Origin: Abditibacteriota bacterium
GTDB lineage: Bacteria; Armatimonadota; UBA5829
Direction of reading: 5' to 3'
NCBI GenBank assembly: GCA_017552965.1
Contig: JAFZNQ010000039.1
Location: 1 to 64,000, forward strand
Length of the DNA: 64,000 nucleotides
How positions within the stretch are numbered: position 1 is the stretch's first letter; each line of letters opens with the position of its first letter. Of the stretch, positions 14,895-23,855 are shown one piece after another. The notes beneath the pieces were generated by a model that was not told the origin of the DNA, did not search any database, and saw nothing but the letters and a program-made list of their open reading frames with translations. The translations under genes and the position numbers were made by a program.

Positions 14895-17453
14895 ATGGAC
14901 ATCACACAAATGACTATCAACAGGGGCTTTGATATCGGTATCGATTCCCCCTGCTTTGATCTGGAATGGCGCTGCGACGGCGCTGCCCGGGGCCGCGCCG
15001 CCATAGTTGACCGGCTGACGGGCGAGCAGATATGGGCAGAGTCCTTCAGTCCGGCGGGCTGCGCCCTGCGCTGCGCAGCTCCCCTGAAGGAGCGCAGGCC
15101 CTACCTGGTCATCCTCAGCCTGTATGACGGTGAAGACAGGCTGCTGGCCCGGCGGGAGCTGCCCTTTTCCACCGGCCTCTTTGAGGGACAGCTGTCCTTT
15201 GAATACGCCAAATGGATCAGCGCCTACGAAAAGGATGAGATAGAGGTCTATAAAAACACCTCGGGCTGGGGGACCTGGGGCAAAAACGAGCTGATAGACT
15301 ACGATCCGGATCAGGACAGGAGCTATCTGTATGCAAAGGATATCGCCATAGACAAAAAGGTCGCCTATGCCCAGACAAATATCTGCTCCCTGGGATACCA
15401 CGAGCTGTATATCAACGGCGAAAAGGCGGGCGACGGAGTGCTGGAGCCGGGCTTCACGGGGTTTGACAAGAGAGCTCTGTATCGCTCCTATGATATCACG
15501 GACTGCCTGAAGAAAACGAACAGGCTCATAGTCTGGATGGGCAACGGGCTGTACAACTCTTCGTGCATGGATACCTGGGGCTTTCACAACGCCCGCTGGA
15601 GAGGCAACACCAAGTTTATCATGCTGACGGACATATATTTTGAGGACGGCAGCCATACCGCGGTGGTCAGCGACGACAGCTTTTGCTGCGCTTCAAGCTA
15701 TATAGAATATCAGAACCTGCGGGCCGGGGAAAGGCACGACATGACCCAAAAGGCCTTTTGCGGCGCCTGGGCGGGCAGCCTTGAGGACTGGCGGCCTGTG
15801 TTTGCGCACGCCTTCAATCATCCCTGCATCACAGCCCAGAGGCAGCCTGCCATCAGGGAGCGCGACACGGTGCTGCCCTGCGGCCTGGCGGGCACCGAGG
15901 ATGACCTGTGGGTGAAGTTTCCCGTGAATATGGCCGGCTGGGCCGAGCTCAGGCTGAAGGGTGAAAAGGGAAGGAACGTGACCCTGGAATTCAGGGAAAG
16001 AGGCCCCTATGACTGGCACGGACGGGAGGTGGGCTGCGATGAATCCCATCTGTTGGCGCTGGTCAAGGGAGGCTTTCAGCGCTGGACCGTCAAGCTGTCC
16101 GGCGAAGAAGACCTGTGCAAGCCCAAATTCACCTATTACGGCTTTCAGTACATACATATCACCGGCCTGGGCTATATCCCGGCCCTTTCCGACATCAGAG
16201 GTATTATGGTGCACACGGATCTGCAGGGAGCCGGACGTTTTGACTGCTCCTGGGACAGGGGCAAACAGCTGCACCGGATCGCCTGCCGCACCTTTCTCAA
16301 CAACTACCATTCCGTGCCTACCGATTGTCCCCACAGGGAAAAGAACGGCTGGACCGCCGACGGCTGGATGGCTGCCGAATACGGCATGCTGAACTTTGAC
16401 ATGAAGGAGGCCTACAAAAAGTGGCTCACGGATATGGCGGACGACCAGTATCCCGACGGCAATATGTCGGGCATCGTGCCCAATCCCGACTGGGAGATAT
16501 GTAATATGCGCCTCTTTGATACTCAGTGGACCGGAGCCGTGATCGCTCTCATGAAGTATTATGACAGGTATTACGGGGACACAGAGCTGCTCGGGAAAAT
16601 GTGGCCGTGCATGACCGCCTATATGGATTATGCCGAAAGCAAAATGACGGACTGGCTGTATGAAGAAGGCTCGGTCATGGGCCTTGGGGACTGGGTAGAG
16701 GTGCCCGCCAAGGACGGACCCCGGACCGACGTGCTGTTTTGCAACACCTGCTTCATGTACGTGCTCAACCTGTATATGGCGGAGCTGGCCGGACGGCTGG
16801 GCTATGATCAGACCCGCTATATAGAACACGGACAACTGATAAAGAAGGCTCTGAACGACAGGTATCTCAGAGAAGACGGCACCTATTTTGAGGACAGTCA
16901 GACGGCTCTGGTGATGGGCATACTCTTTGACATCATTCCCTCAGAGCTGCGCCCCCGGGCAGAGGAGGCTCTGGTCCGGTCCCTCAGTCAAAACGGCTTC
17001 AATACAGGCCTCACCGGAGTAAAATACGTATTTGATTGTCTGGCCGGGATGGGCCGCAACGACCTGGTAAAGGCCCTGCTGGACAGGGACGAATATCCCT
17101 CCTATGGCTATATGCTGAAAAACGGGGCCACTACCGTGTGGGAAACCTGGGACGGAGGCGTGTCCCACGATCACCCCATGTTAGGAGCCTATGACGCCTG
17201 GCTCATAAAAAACGTGGGCGGCATTGATTACAGCCGCGGCAGGCTCAAGGTGGCCATTCCGCCCAGGAGCCTGGGCATAGAGTGGGCAGACACGGAATAC
17301 CAGGCCGCCGAAGGCAGGATATGCGTGAAATACCGCTACGGCGCCGACGGCCTGAAGGTGAAGCTCACGGTGCCGGAGGGGATCGCGTGCCGCTTCACTG
17401 CGGCAGGAGAGACCCGCTGCCTCGAAGGCGGGGCGTATGAGATGACCTTCTGA
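14895..17453 (+). CDS. Alpha-L-rhamnosidase, GH78 family, second copy
   Basis: 852 residues; ATG 14895 after GGGAGA. It has about 80 extra N-terminal residues compared with its neighbour (an additional sandwich segment, DSPCFDLEWRCDGAARGRA), which is normal in longer GH78 members. Key segments are SLGYHELYINGEKAGDGVLE, the catalytic TDCPHREKNGWTADGW with Glu482, and YMLKNGATTVWETWDGG. No signal peptide. Two GH78 copies with different N-terminal regions may split the work between different linkages or aglycones; this is inference. It is followed after 29 bp by two small secreted proteins, probably on the same transcript. Confidence 0.92.
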   Translation: MDITQMTINRGFDIGIDSPCFDLEWRCDGAARGRAAIVDRLTGEQIWAESFSPAGCALRCAAPLKERRPYLVILSLYDGEDRLLARRELPFSTGLFEGQLSFEYAKWISAYEKDEIEVYKNTSGWGTWGKNELIDYDPDQDRSYLYAKDIAIDKKVAYAQTNICSLGYHELYINGEKAGDGVLEPGFTGFDKRALYRSYDITDCLKKTNRLIVWMGNGLYNSSCMDTWGFHNARWRGNTKFIMLTDIYFEDGSHTAVVSDDSFCCASSYIEYQNLRAGERHDMTQKAFCGAWAGSLEDWRPVFAHAFNHPCITAQRQPAIRERDTVLPCGLAGTEDDLWVKFPVNMAGWAELRLKGEKGRNVTLEFRERGPYDWHGREVGCDESHLLALVKGGFQRWTVKLSGEEDLCKPKFTYYGFQYIHITGLGYIPALSDIRGIMVHTDLQGAGRFDCSWDRGKQLHRIACRTFLNNYHSVPTDCPHREKNGWTADGWMAAEYGMLNFDMKEAYKKWLTDMADDQYPDGNMSGIVPNPDWEICNMRLFDTQWTGAVIALMKYYDRYYGDTELLGKMWPCMTAYMDYAESKMTDWLYEEGSVMGLGDWVEVPAKDGPRTDVLFCNTCFMYVLNLYMAELAGRLGYDQTRYIEHGQLIKKALNDRYLREDGTYFEDSQTALVMGILFDIIPSELRPRAEEALVRSLSQNGFNTGLTGVKYVFDCLAGMGRNDLVKALLDRDEYPSYGYMLKNGATTVWETWDGGVSHDHPMLGAYDAWLIKNVGGIDYSRGRLKVAIPPRSLGIEWADTEYQAAEGRICVKYRYGADGLKVKLTVPEGIACRFTAAGETRCLEGGAYEMTF

Positions 17454-17482
17454 ATAGAGGACACGGAACAGGGAGGAGAACT

Positions 17483-18541
17483 ATGAAACATATGATCGCG
17501 ATCGTGGCCGTGTTGGCCCTCATCTTCGGAGCTTTGGCTGTCTGCGGGAGCATCAAAGCCGGCGGCAGCGGCGGGACCGCAACTGCCGGCAAGGCTGATC
17601 CCCGGGCCTCAGAGTTTGACAGGGTGGACGTGAAGAGCCTGGCCAAAACCGGCCTGGTGAGTGAGCTGGAGACCACCCGGACACCGGAGGACTGCGCAGA
17701 GGGGACGTCCGAAGAGATCCTGCCTCTGGGCGGCGGCAAACAGGTGGTGTTTCGCACCGTTTGCAGCTTGGGCCCGGGCAAGAGCGAGGGCGACAGTGAA
17801 ACAGCCGTCCGCAGGACCCTCACAGTCCTGCTGAGGGAAAAGACGCCGGACGGAGAAGCAGCGGAAGAGGTCATCAAGGAATACGCCGCTTCCTATCGCA
17901 AAGGCAGCCGGCAAGAGTGCTGTGACTATCCCTATATCATGGATGCCGCGGTCTCCGACGACGGTCGCACCCTGAGATACATCGTGAACAACCAGAGATT
18001 TCGGTACGAAAGCCTTGTCGAGTTGTATCAATACGATCTGACCGAAAAGGACTGGCGGGACAAATACGGCTTCAACAGTTATTGCTTGTCCCGGTTTGTC
18101 ATAGATCCCGATAGCTCCATGTGGAATCAGGACCCCATCAAGCAGGCCTGTCTTCTGGCTCCGGACGTAGTGTATATTGCCACTAAGATCAACGGCGTGG
18201 AGCTGGCGGAGCGGATCCGGCTGGACAACCGGGAGGCCAAACGGAAGATGGACGAGTTTTACCGGTCGCAGGAGTATTTGTCCGGCAAATACAAAGGCAC
18301 GGCAGTGCCCCGGTATTTCTTCCTGACAGGCGTTTACTGGAACAGAGCCGGCGCCGAACAGCTCATAGCGGCCGGCTGGAACATATTCAAAGAACCGGAG
18401 CACAGCGAAACCGGAGAGAATATCATGATAAAGCCCGGGACCCTGATAAACGACCGCAGCCTGCCGGACAAGAAGCCCGTTCCCACCGAAAAGGACTGGG
18501 AGGGCTGGCACAAGCTGGTGAGACACTCAAAGGACAAATGA
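17483..18541 (+). CDS. Exported or membrane-anchored protein of unknown function (paralogue 1)
   Basis: 352 residues; ATG 17483 after GGAGG. Residues 1-24 form a hydrophobic signal or anchor (MIAIVAVLALIFGALAVCG). The mature part shares with the next gene a VDVKSLAKTGLVSELETTR start, a central YPYIMDAAVSDDGRTLRYIV segment, a TGVYWNRAG segment and the C-terminus PVPTEKDWEGWHKLVR followed by Lys/Asp. I do not recognise a family. The alternating DDGRTLRYIV-type strands could belong to a beta-propeller-like or Ig-like fold. Position behind two rhamnosidases suggests co-expression, but gives no direct function. Confidence 0.75.
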   Translation: MKHMIAIVAVLALIFGALAVCGSIKAGGSGGTATAGKADPRASEFDRVDVKSLAKTGLVSELETTRTPEDCAEGTSEEILPLGGGKQVVFRTVCSLGPGKSEGDSETAVRRTLTVLLREKTPDGEAAEEVIKEYAASYRKGSRQECCDYPYIMDAAVSDDGRTLRYIVNNQRFRYESLVELYQYDLTEKDWRDKYGFNSYCLSRFVIDPDSSMWNQDPIKQACLLAPDVVYIATKINGVELAERIRLDNREAKRKMDEFYRSQEYLSGKYKGTAVPRYFFLTGVYWNRAGAEQLIAAGWNIFKEPEHSETGENIMIKPGTLINDRSLPDKKPVPTEKDWEGWHKLVRHSKDK

Positions 18542-18618
18542 GTCCTAATGTATTAGACACGCTTGTAGATTCGGCATTAATTCCGGATATAGGAAATGCC
18601 ATACAATAGGAGGATATG

Positions 18619-19599
18619 ATGAAAAGATCGCTATGCTTGTTTTTTGTGTCGGCGTTATTGCTTGTCGCTGCCGGGGCTGTTTTTGGAGAAACGGATCCTT
18701 CTGTCCAAACGAATAAGAACTTTGGAAAGGTGAAAATACAGGATGTTGATAACACCGGTCTGGTAAAGAACTATCTGACCATCAGGAGCAAAAATGATTT
18801 TCGGCCGGGCGTTGTCGAAGAAGAACTGCCTGTGGACGAAGATACCACGGTGATCTTCAGGTATGTGAGTGAGACAGGGCTTGACGAATCGGAAATACAG
18901 ATCCCGGGCTCCAAACCGCTCCGGTATTCCTGCCGCAAAACGCTGCAGATCCTGCAGAGAGACTGGCAAACCGGCCAGGAAGAAAACTTGCAGAGCAGCG
19001 TGGTAAAAATGTACGAAAATGATTCGCTCAATGAAGACCTGAAGACTCTGCGTTTCAATTATCCGTATGTTCTGGATGCCATACTGTCGGATGACGGAAA
19101 GATACTGCGCTGTATCATGTCTGTTGATCCTTCAGAAACAGAGGTGTGTGAGCTGCATCTTGACGAAAAGAATTGGCGCTATCAGACCCTGATCAAACAC
19201 AGAAGGCAGAAGGTGTTTGGCAAGTATGCAGTTCCGTTTTCCGGCAACATGGTCCAAGCATATTTTGTTTTGCCCGACGTAATAAACGTGTCCTGCGATA
19301 CGGGAATGCTCTATTCGGTGAGGATCTGCGAAAAAGATGCATTGGGCCTCACCGATCCTGATGGTCGGGATCTCGGTGTGCTGAAACGAATGTGCCTGGA
19401 TTGTGTTTATTGGAATGAAGTCGGCAAGCGGGATTATTTGAAACTGCTTTTCAGCAAGGAACTCGTTTTTGATGACGAGACAAATAAATACGTCATGAAA
19501 GGCTGTCTCGATAAGACCCTGACTGTAGAGCCTCCCGTTCCCACCGAAAAGGACTGGGAGGGCTGGCGCAAGCTGCTGAGAGGTCCGAAGGACAAATGA
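18619..19599 (+). CDS. Exported protein of unknown function (paralogue 2)
   Basis: 326 residues. ATG 18619 is favoured over 18616 because AGGAGG ends at 18613. A signal peptide (LCLFFVSALLLVAAGAVFG) ends near residue 25. It is a paralogue of 17483-18541: IQDVDNTGLVKNYLTIRSK, YPYVLDAILSDDGKILRCIM, LDCVYWNEVG, and the same ending PVPTEKDWEGWRKLLRGP. Bases here are more AT-rich than in the neighbour (many AAA, GAT, TTT codons), so the two copies have diverged in composition as well. The 77-bp gap before it has no clear terminator. It ends at a strong terminator. Confidence 0.75.
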   Translation: MKRSLCLFFVSALLLVAAGAVFGETDPSVQTNKNFGKVKIQDVDNTGLVKNYLTIRSKNDFRPGVVEEELPVDEDTTVIFRYVSETGLDESEIQIPGSKPLRYSCRKTLQILQRDWQTGQEENLQSSVVKMYENDSLNEDLKTLRFNYPYVLDAILSDDGKILRCIMSVDPSETEVCELHLDEKNWRYQTLIKHRRQKVFGKYAVPFSGNMVQAYFVLPDVINVSCDTGMLYSVRICEKDALGLTDPDGRDLGVLKRMCLDCVYWNEVGKRDYLKLLFSKELVFDDETNKYVMKGCLDKTLTVEPPVPTEKDWEGWRKLLRGPKDK

Positions 19600-19615
19600 A
19601 TCCGGGTATAAAATG

Positions 19616-19645
19616 CTCCCCGCTCAACGCCAGTTGAGCGGGGAG
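19616..19645. terminator. Bidirectional terminator between convergent operons
   Basis: 12-bp perfect stem (CTCCCCGCTCAA with TTGAGCGGGGAG) and a CGCCAG loop. T-rich flanks on the plus side and AT-rich on the minus side fit use by both converging transcripts. Confidence 0.75.
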
Positions 19646-19659
19646 ATTGTTTGAATGGG

Positions 19660-20733
19660 CTATTTGATGATGACTTCGTGGCCGGTGGCGGCGGATTCAT
19701 ATACCGCGTCGAGTATCTTCATCAGCGCCACGCCGTCCTCCGCCGGGTTGCGGCAGGGGATGCCGTCGGTGATACAGCGCACAAAGTGGGCTATCTCGTT
19801 TTCAAAGAGGCCCGTAAAGCTCAGGGCCGTGCTGCCTGCCATGGTCACGTTGGTCAGATAGTTGTTCTGCTCTGTGTATATGGCCAGCTCGGGGTCCAGC
19901 ACGGCGCCGGACTTGGTGCCGTAGAGCTCGATGATGCCCTTGTCGTGGGGGATGTTCATGCTGAAGGCCGCCTCCACGTGCAGGACCGCTCCGTTGTCAA
20001 AACGGACCAGGGCGGTGGCCAGGTCTTCCACGTCAAACTTGGGCTTTTCCGTCCCCGCGTCGGCGGCGGTGTAGCCCGCCGTCAGGGATTTGATGCCGGG
20101 CCGGTCCTTGAGCTTGTCAAAGGTGGCGCCGTAAACGCTGACCGGCTGGGGGTTGCCTATGAGGTAGCGCACCAGGTCTATGACGTGGACTCCCAGGTCT
20201 ATGAGGGGGCCTCCGCCGGAGCGGGATTTGTCTCCGAACCAGCCTCCGGGGCAGCCGTTTCTGCGGGTGTAGTTGGCCTTGGCATAATAGATCTCGCCAA
20301 AGTCGCCGGAGTCAATGAAGTCCTTCAGTACGGCGCAGTCGTTGCCGAAGCGGCGCACAAAGCCGATCATCAGCAGCTTGCCCGCCTTTTTGGCGGCGGC
20401 TTCCATGGCGGCGGCTTCCTTGGCGTTCATGGCCATAGGCTTTTCGCAGATCACGTGCTTGCCCGCTTCCAGGGCCATGATGGTGCAGGGGGCGTGCTGG
20501 GAGTTCCAGGTGGTCACGCTGACGGCGTCTATCTCCGGAAGGGCCTTCAGCATCTCGGCTTCGTCGGTAAACAGGCGGGTCACGCCGTGGCGGGCGCCCT
20601 TTTCCCTGAGGCGCTCTTCGTTGATGTCGCACAGGGCATACAGCTCCACGTTGTCCAGGGCCTTATAGCCCGCGATATGCACCTCGGAGATGCCGCCGGC
20701 TCCTACGATGGCTACTTTCAGTTTGTTCGTCAT
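19660..20733 (-). CDS. Gfo/Idh/MocA family NAD(P)-dependent oxidoreductase
   Basis: 357 residues; ATG at 20733 after GAGGA. The N-terminal Rossmann fold shows VAIVGAGGISEVHIAGY (GxGxxG) and ALCDINEERL. The family's EKPMAMN motif (lysine-proline of the active site) follows near residue 97, and the C-terminal alpha/beta domain includes GGPLIDLGVHVIDLVRYLIG. These enzymes oxidise or epimerise sugars and cyclitols such as myo-inositol. It is the last gene of a minus-strand operon with three metallophosphoesterases, so it may act on a dephosphorylated sugar or polyol. Substrate not predictable. Confidence 0.88.
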   Translation of the reverse strand: MTNKLKVAIVGAGGISEVHIAGYKALDNVELYALCDINEERLREKGARHGVTRLFTDEAEMLKALPEIDAVSVTTWNSQHAPCTIMALEAGKHVICEKPMAMNAKEAAAMEAAAKKAGKLLMIGFVRRFGNDCAVLKDFIDSGDFGEIYYAKANYTRRNGCPGGWFGDKSRSGGGPLIDLGVHVIDLVRYLIGNPQPVSVYGATFDKLKDRPGIKSLTAGYTAADAGTEKPKFDVEDLATALVRFDNGAVLHVEAAFSMNIPHDKGIIELYGTKSGAVLDPELAIYTEQNNYLTNVTMAGSTALSFTGLFENEIAHFVRCITDGIPCRNPAEDGVALMKILDAVYESAATGHEVIIK

Positions 20734-20745
20734 GATGTCCTCTTT

Positions 20746-21564
20746 TTAATTATTCCAGCAATCCACAGAATGTCTGTCGATATGCATTTTCTGGTCTTTG
20801 TATATGAAATCGCAGGCGCACATCACGTATTCGCTGGAGAGCCTGCTCTTGTCTATATCCAGGAGCCTGTAGCCCCAAAAGCTCGCCTCCGGGCCGCCCG
20901 GGTCGCTGGTGTAGGAGTAATTGCCGGTCTGGAGTATCTTTTTGCCGCCCCAGTCCGGGCCCAGGTCTATGACCGAAGACAGGTGATAGTGTCCCTGAAA
21001 CAGACACTTGATGCGGCTTTCGTTTTTCACCAGCTCTCTGAACTCGTCGGTTTCCCGGGGTATCTCAAAGCCGTGGGTGCAGATAAACACGTGCTCGCAG
21101 TCATGCCTCTTCAGCTGCTCCTTCACCCAGGCGCAGTCCACGGGGACGTAGGTGCCGTCGCTATCCTCCGCGGGACCCAGGTCGCCGGCGTAGGAGTCGG
21201 TCATGATGAACATGGCGTTGCCTTTGGTCACCGTGAGATACCTCTCGGAGCCGGTGATCTCCCGCCATTTTTCCGGAGAATACTGCTCGTGGTTGCCGGG
21301 GATCATATATATGGGCACCTTGGGCAGCAGGGTCACGTAGGTGTCCAGAAAATGCTTCGTCCGGGACTCGCCCCGGCGGACGAAGGACCCGCCGTCAAAC
21401 CAAAAGTCCAGAGCGTAGTCGCCCAGCATGAGTATCATGTCCAGGGGAGCCGCTTCGTGCTCCCTGCAGATGTCGGCGGCCCACTGTCTGAGCCTGGCGT
21501 CCGTGGCCGTGCCATACCAATCCAGATGGCAGTCGTGGATGTCTGAGGTAAGAAGGATCTTCAC
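20746..21564 (-). CDS. Cytoplasmic metallophosphoesterase
   Basis: 272 residues. GTG start at 21564, 7 bp after AAGGA, giving MKILLTSDIHDCH. Calcineurin-like metal ligands are visible: SDIHD (residues 7-11), MLGDYALD (second metal aspartate), PGNHEQ, a THGFE histidine and a final GHYH. There is no signal peptide, unlike most of the other phosphoesterases in this window, and it is shorter. It sits 13 bp after 21578-22579 and 12 bp before the Gfo/Idh gene, in one operon. Likely substrates are phosphomonoesters or phosphodiesters; specificity cannot be read from sequence. Confidence 0.85.
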   Translation of the reverse strand: MKILLTSDIHDCHLDWYGTATDARLRQWAADICREHEAAPLDMILMLGDYALDFWFDGGSFVRRGESRTKHFLDTYVTLLPKVPIYMIPGNHEQYSPEKWREITGSERYLTVTKGNAMFIMTDSYAGDLGPAEDSDGTYVPVDCAWVKEQLKRHDCEHVFICTHGFEIPRETDEFRELVKNESRIKCLFQGHYHLSSVIDLGPDWGGKKILQTGNYSYTSDPGGPEASFWGYRLLDIDKSRLSSEYVMCACDFIYKDQKMHIDRHSVDCWNN

Positions 21565-21577
21565 TGTATCTTCCTTG

Positions 21578-22579
21578 TTAAAAATTCACCGTGTCGGTGT
21601 TGCCTGCGCTGTCTGTCAGCAATATGCGTCTTTCGCTGCGGTTTATCGTCACTCCCGTGAAATCGGGATACCTGCCGAAGGCGCAGCCCTGTATGATGTG
21701 GGCCACTCCCCGGACTGTCTTGATCTGCTTTTTGTGGATGTGGCCGGCAAAGACTCCTATGAGCTCCCGGGAGGGGTAGTCGCCAAAATCCGCCTCCGGA
21801 CCTTCACCCAGGGACACCCTTGAGCCCGCCCTGAAGGCGTCGAGAATGGCGCATGCCGTGTCAAAGCCGCTTTGCTCCGCGGTGGGAGAGACGTGGCTCG
21901 TGTCCACGTGGGTGAGTATCACCGCCGCCCAGCCCTTTTCCAGCCGCAGCGCTTCCAGGGCCAGCCACCGGAGCTGCTCCTGCCCGAAGGCATAGTAGTC
22001 TATGGGATAATGCTCATAGCTCCCGTCCGGCAGCGCCTGTCTGGGCGTGTCCGACGAATTGAGACAGATGACCCGGATCCTGCTTCGGGGGAAGTCGGCG
22101 AAATAGTAGCCTCTCCCATACTGCGGCATGCCCAGAGCGCCGAAAAAATCCTTCTCCGTCAGCATGCTGCCCCGGCGCCCGCCTTTCAGATAATAGGAGC
22201 CATCGTCATGGTTGCCCATAAGGACCAGCGCCGGCGCGCTGCACTCTGCCAGTATGCTCCGTATTTCCCCCAGGTCCCCGGTCAGTCTGTCCGCCGGATC
22301 AAAGCCGTGGACCAGGTCGCCCGTCAGGGCCAGAAAGTCGGCGCCGGACCGGTCGGTCTCCCGGACTATGGCCCTGAGGCCCGCCGGGGTGACGCCGTAG
22401 TTGTACAGGATCCTGCTCCTGTAATGCAGGTCGGAGGCCCACACGAAGGACAGGCTTTCACCGCTGCGGACCAGGCCGAACTCCCTTTGAAAGCGGCCGT
22501 CCGCAAAGGAGGGAAGGGCCAGCGCCAGGGTAAAGAAAATGCCTGCCAACAGGATGCCGCCTTTGTTCGCGCCCGTCAA
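21578..22579 (-). CDS. Secreted metallophosphoesterase
   Basis: 333 residues. It starts with TTG at 22579, overlapping the TGA of the upstream gene by 4 bp (TTGA), so translation is probably coupled. Signal peptide: GGILLAGIFFTLALALPSFAD. Metal ligands: WASDLHYRS, LTGDLVHG, LMGNHDDGS, ILTHVDTS and AGHIHKK. Overall it is related to the four tandem enzymes at 32.7-37.2 kb, but more distant from them than they are from each other. It should act in the periplasm or outside. Substrate unknown. Confidence 0.85.
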   Translation of the reverse strand: MTGANKGGILLAGIFFTLALALPSFADGRFQREFGLVRSGESLSFVWASDLHYRSRILYNYGVTPAGLRAIVRETDRSGADFLALTGDLVHGFDPADRLTGDLGEIRSILAECSAPALVLMGNHDDGSYYLKGGRRGSMLTEKDFFGALGMPQYGRGYYFADFPRSRIRVICLNSSDTPRQALPDGSYEHYPIDYYAFGQEQLRWLALEALRLEKGWAAVILTHVDTSHVSPTAEQSGFDTACAILDAFRAGSRVSLGEGPEADFGDYPSRELIGVFAGHIHKKQIKTVRGVAHIIQGCAFGRYPDFTGVTINRSERRILLTDSAGNTDTVNF

Positions 22580-23622
22580 TACCGTATGAGCCTGTCTCTT
22601 TCGGGCCTGGGCCCATCGTTGTATTTTTTGCAGATGATCTGCCGTCCGCCCCGGTCTATGGTGACTATATCAAAGGCCTTGTGTCCCACCAGATCTTCGG
22701 TGCTCAGAGACAGGATGCCGTTTTCCTCCGACTGCAGGTCGGAGTGGATGTGTCCGTTGAAGGAGGCTATGAACTCGTTTGACGGATTGTTGCCGAAGTC
22801 GCAGGATATCCGGGCGGGAAAATCGGGGTTGGCCCCCTCAAAGCGTCCCCGGGTCCGGCGTTTGAAGCAGTCCAGGAGGCCGCAGACTATCTCCGAGTTG
22901 TAGGGCAGCTTTTCACCCGGTATGGCCAGGGCCAGGGCGGCGTAGCTGACGTGGGTGATGGTGATCACCGCCCAGCCTTCCTCGTCAAACCTCAGGCCCT
23001 TGTCGGCCAGCCACTCCAGCTGCTGCTGCCTGAAGCCGTAGGTCCACTGGCCGTAATACCTCAGGCTCTTGTCCGGGTTCTCTATATAGGGCAGGTCGGT
23101 GGTGGTGAGCACTATGACCCTGATCTTTGACCGCTTGAAATCCTTGTAATACCAGCCGCCCCAGGGGTTGGCCTCGTCATATACAAAATCGTCTATGCTG
23201 CTGCCCAGGGCTATGGAATACCAGCGCTCCTTGCAGAGCACGTGCTCCGTGCCTCCGTAGTCCTTGCGGGAGGCCTCGCCGCTGGAATACCAGGCGTTGT
23301 CGTCATGATTGCCCATGGTGAGCATGAGAGGCGCCTTGCAGCGCTGCCTCATCAGCCGGCACAGCTCAAAGAGATCCCGCTTCTGATGGGTCAGGTCATA
23401 GTAGCCGTTGACCAGGTCGCCGGCCACGGTCACAAAGTCCGTGTCCGTCAGGTTCGCTATGTCGCAGACCTCCTCTATGAGCTCGGGGTCGGCGCCCCAG
23501 ACGTGATTGTCCGTCCTCTGGAAATGAGTGTCTGCGGACCACAAAAAGGACAGTGTGCCCGGTCCCTGCGCTTCTCTGCAGGCGATGGCAAAGTCCAGAA
23601 TGGCATTGGAAAAACGTTTCAT
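22576..23622 (-). CDS. Metallophosphoesterase, first gene of the minus operon
   Basis: 348 residues from ATG 23622, chosen because GGGAG lies 7 bp upstream and the promoter at 23654-23682 would start transcription just before it. ATG 23655 is upstream of the likely transcript start. Metal-site motifs: LWSADTHFQR, VAGDLVNGYYD, MGNHDDNAWY, ITHVSYAA and FNGHIHSDL. The central GGWYYKDFKRSKIRVIVL and YYGQWTYGFRQQQLEWLADK closely match the tandem group at 32.7-37.2 kb, so the two clusters share ancestry. The N-terminus lacks a convincing signal peptide, an exception in this subgroup. Confidence 0.85.
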   Translation of the reverse strand: MKRFSNAILDFAIACREAQGPGTLSFLWSADTHFQRTDNHVWGADPELIEEVCDIANLTDTDFVTVAGDLVNGYYDLTHQKRDLFELCRLMRQRCKAPLMLTMGNHDDNAWYSSGEASRKDYGGTEHVLCKERWYSIALGSSIDDFVYDEANPWGGWYYKDFKRSKIRVIVLTTTDLPYIENPDKSLRYYGQWTYGFRQQQLEWLADKGLRFDEEGWAVITITHVSYAALALAIPGEKLPYNSEIVCGLLDCFKRRTRGRFEGANPDFPARISCDFGNNPSNEFIASFNGHIHSDLQSEENGILSLSTEDLVGHKAFDIVTIDRGGRQIICKKYNDGPRPERDRLIRY

Positions 23623-23653
23623 ATATGCTCCCGACTTGATGCTTGCTATATTC

Positions 23654-23682
23654 ATTATACCCCCGCATATACGGAAATACAA
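23654..23682 (-). promoter_or_regulatory. Promoter of the minus-strand phosphoesterase operon
   Basis: On the minus strand TTGTAT (23682-23677), 17-bp spacer, TATAAT (23659-23654). The -10 overlaps a possible earlier ATG, which argues for the start at 23622. Confidence 0.7.
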
Positions 23683-23704
23683 TATACAGCGGGGGCAAAA
23701 TAAG

Positions 23705-23726
23705 AAAAAGCAGGCTGTCAGCCTGC
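23705..23726 (-). terminator. Terminator after tRNA-Leu
   Basis: Minus-strand stem GCAGGCT/AGCCTGC followed by five T, 6 bp after the tRNA 3' end. Confidence 0.75.
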
Positions 23727-23731
23727 CGGTA

Positions 23732-23814
23732 TGCCGAAGATCGGAGTCGAACCGATACGAGGTCTCCCTCGGTGGTTTTTGAGACCACTGCGTCTGCCAT
23801 TCCGCCACTCCGGC
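23732..23814 (-). tRNA. tRNA-Leu (CAA)
   Basis: 83 nt, type II tRNA with a long variable arm. The acceptor GCCGGAG pairs with CTTCGGC (one G-T pair). The anticodon stem GTGGT/ACCAC encloses loop CTCAAAA, anticodon CAA. T-arm loop TTCGACT. CCA is not encoded. Confidence 0.92.
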
Positions 23815-23826
23815 AAATACACCTTT

Positions 23827-23855
23827 ATTATATATTAGCGGCCGCTGTTTGTCAA
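23827..23855 (-). promoter_or_regulatory. Consensus promoter for tRNA-Leu
   Basis: Minus strand TTGACA (23855-23850), 17 bp, TATAAT (23832-23827). The -35 overlaps the last codons of the upstream nucleosidase gene. Confidence 0.85.

Noticed and set aside
19651-21546. Long plus-strand open frame over the oxidoreductase and phosphoesterase.
   Set aside because: The minus-strand proteins carry complete domain motifs and good starts; the plus frame resembles nothing.
23623-23808. N-terminal extension of the phosphoesterase through the tRNA-Leu region.
   Set aside because: It would translate the tRNA and its terminator; promoter and ribosome-site positions place the start at 23622.
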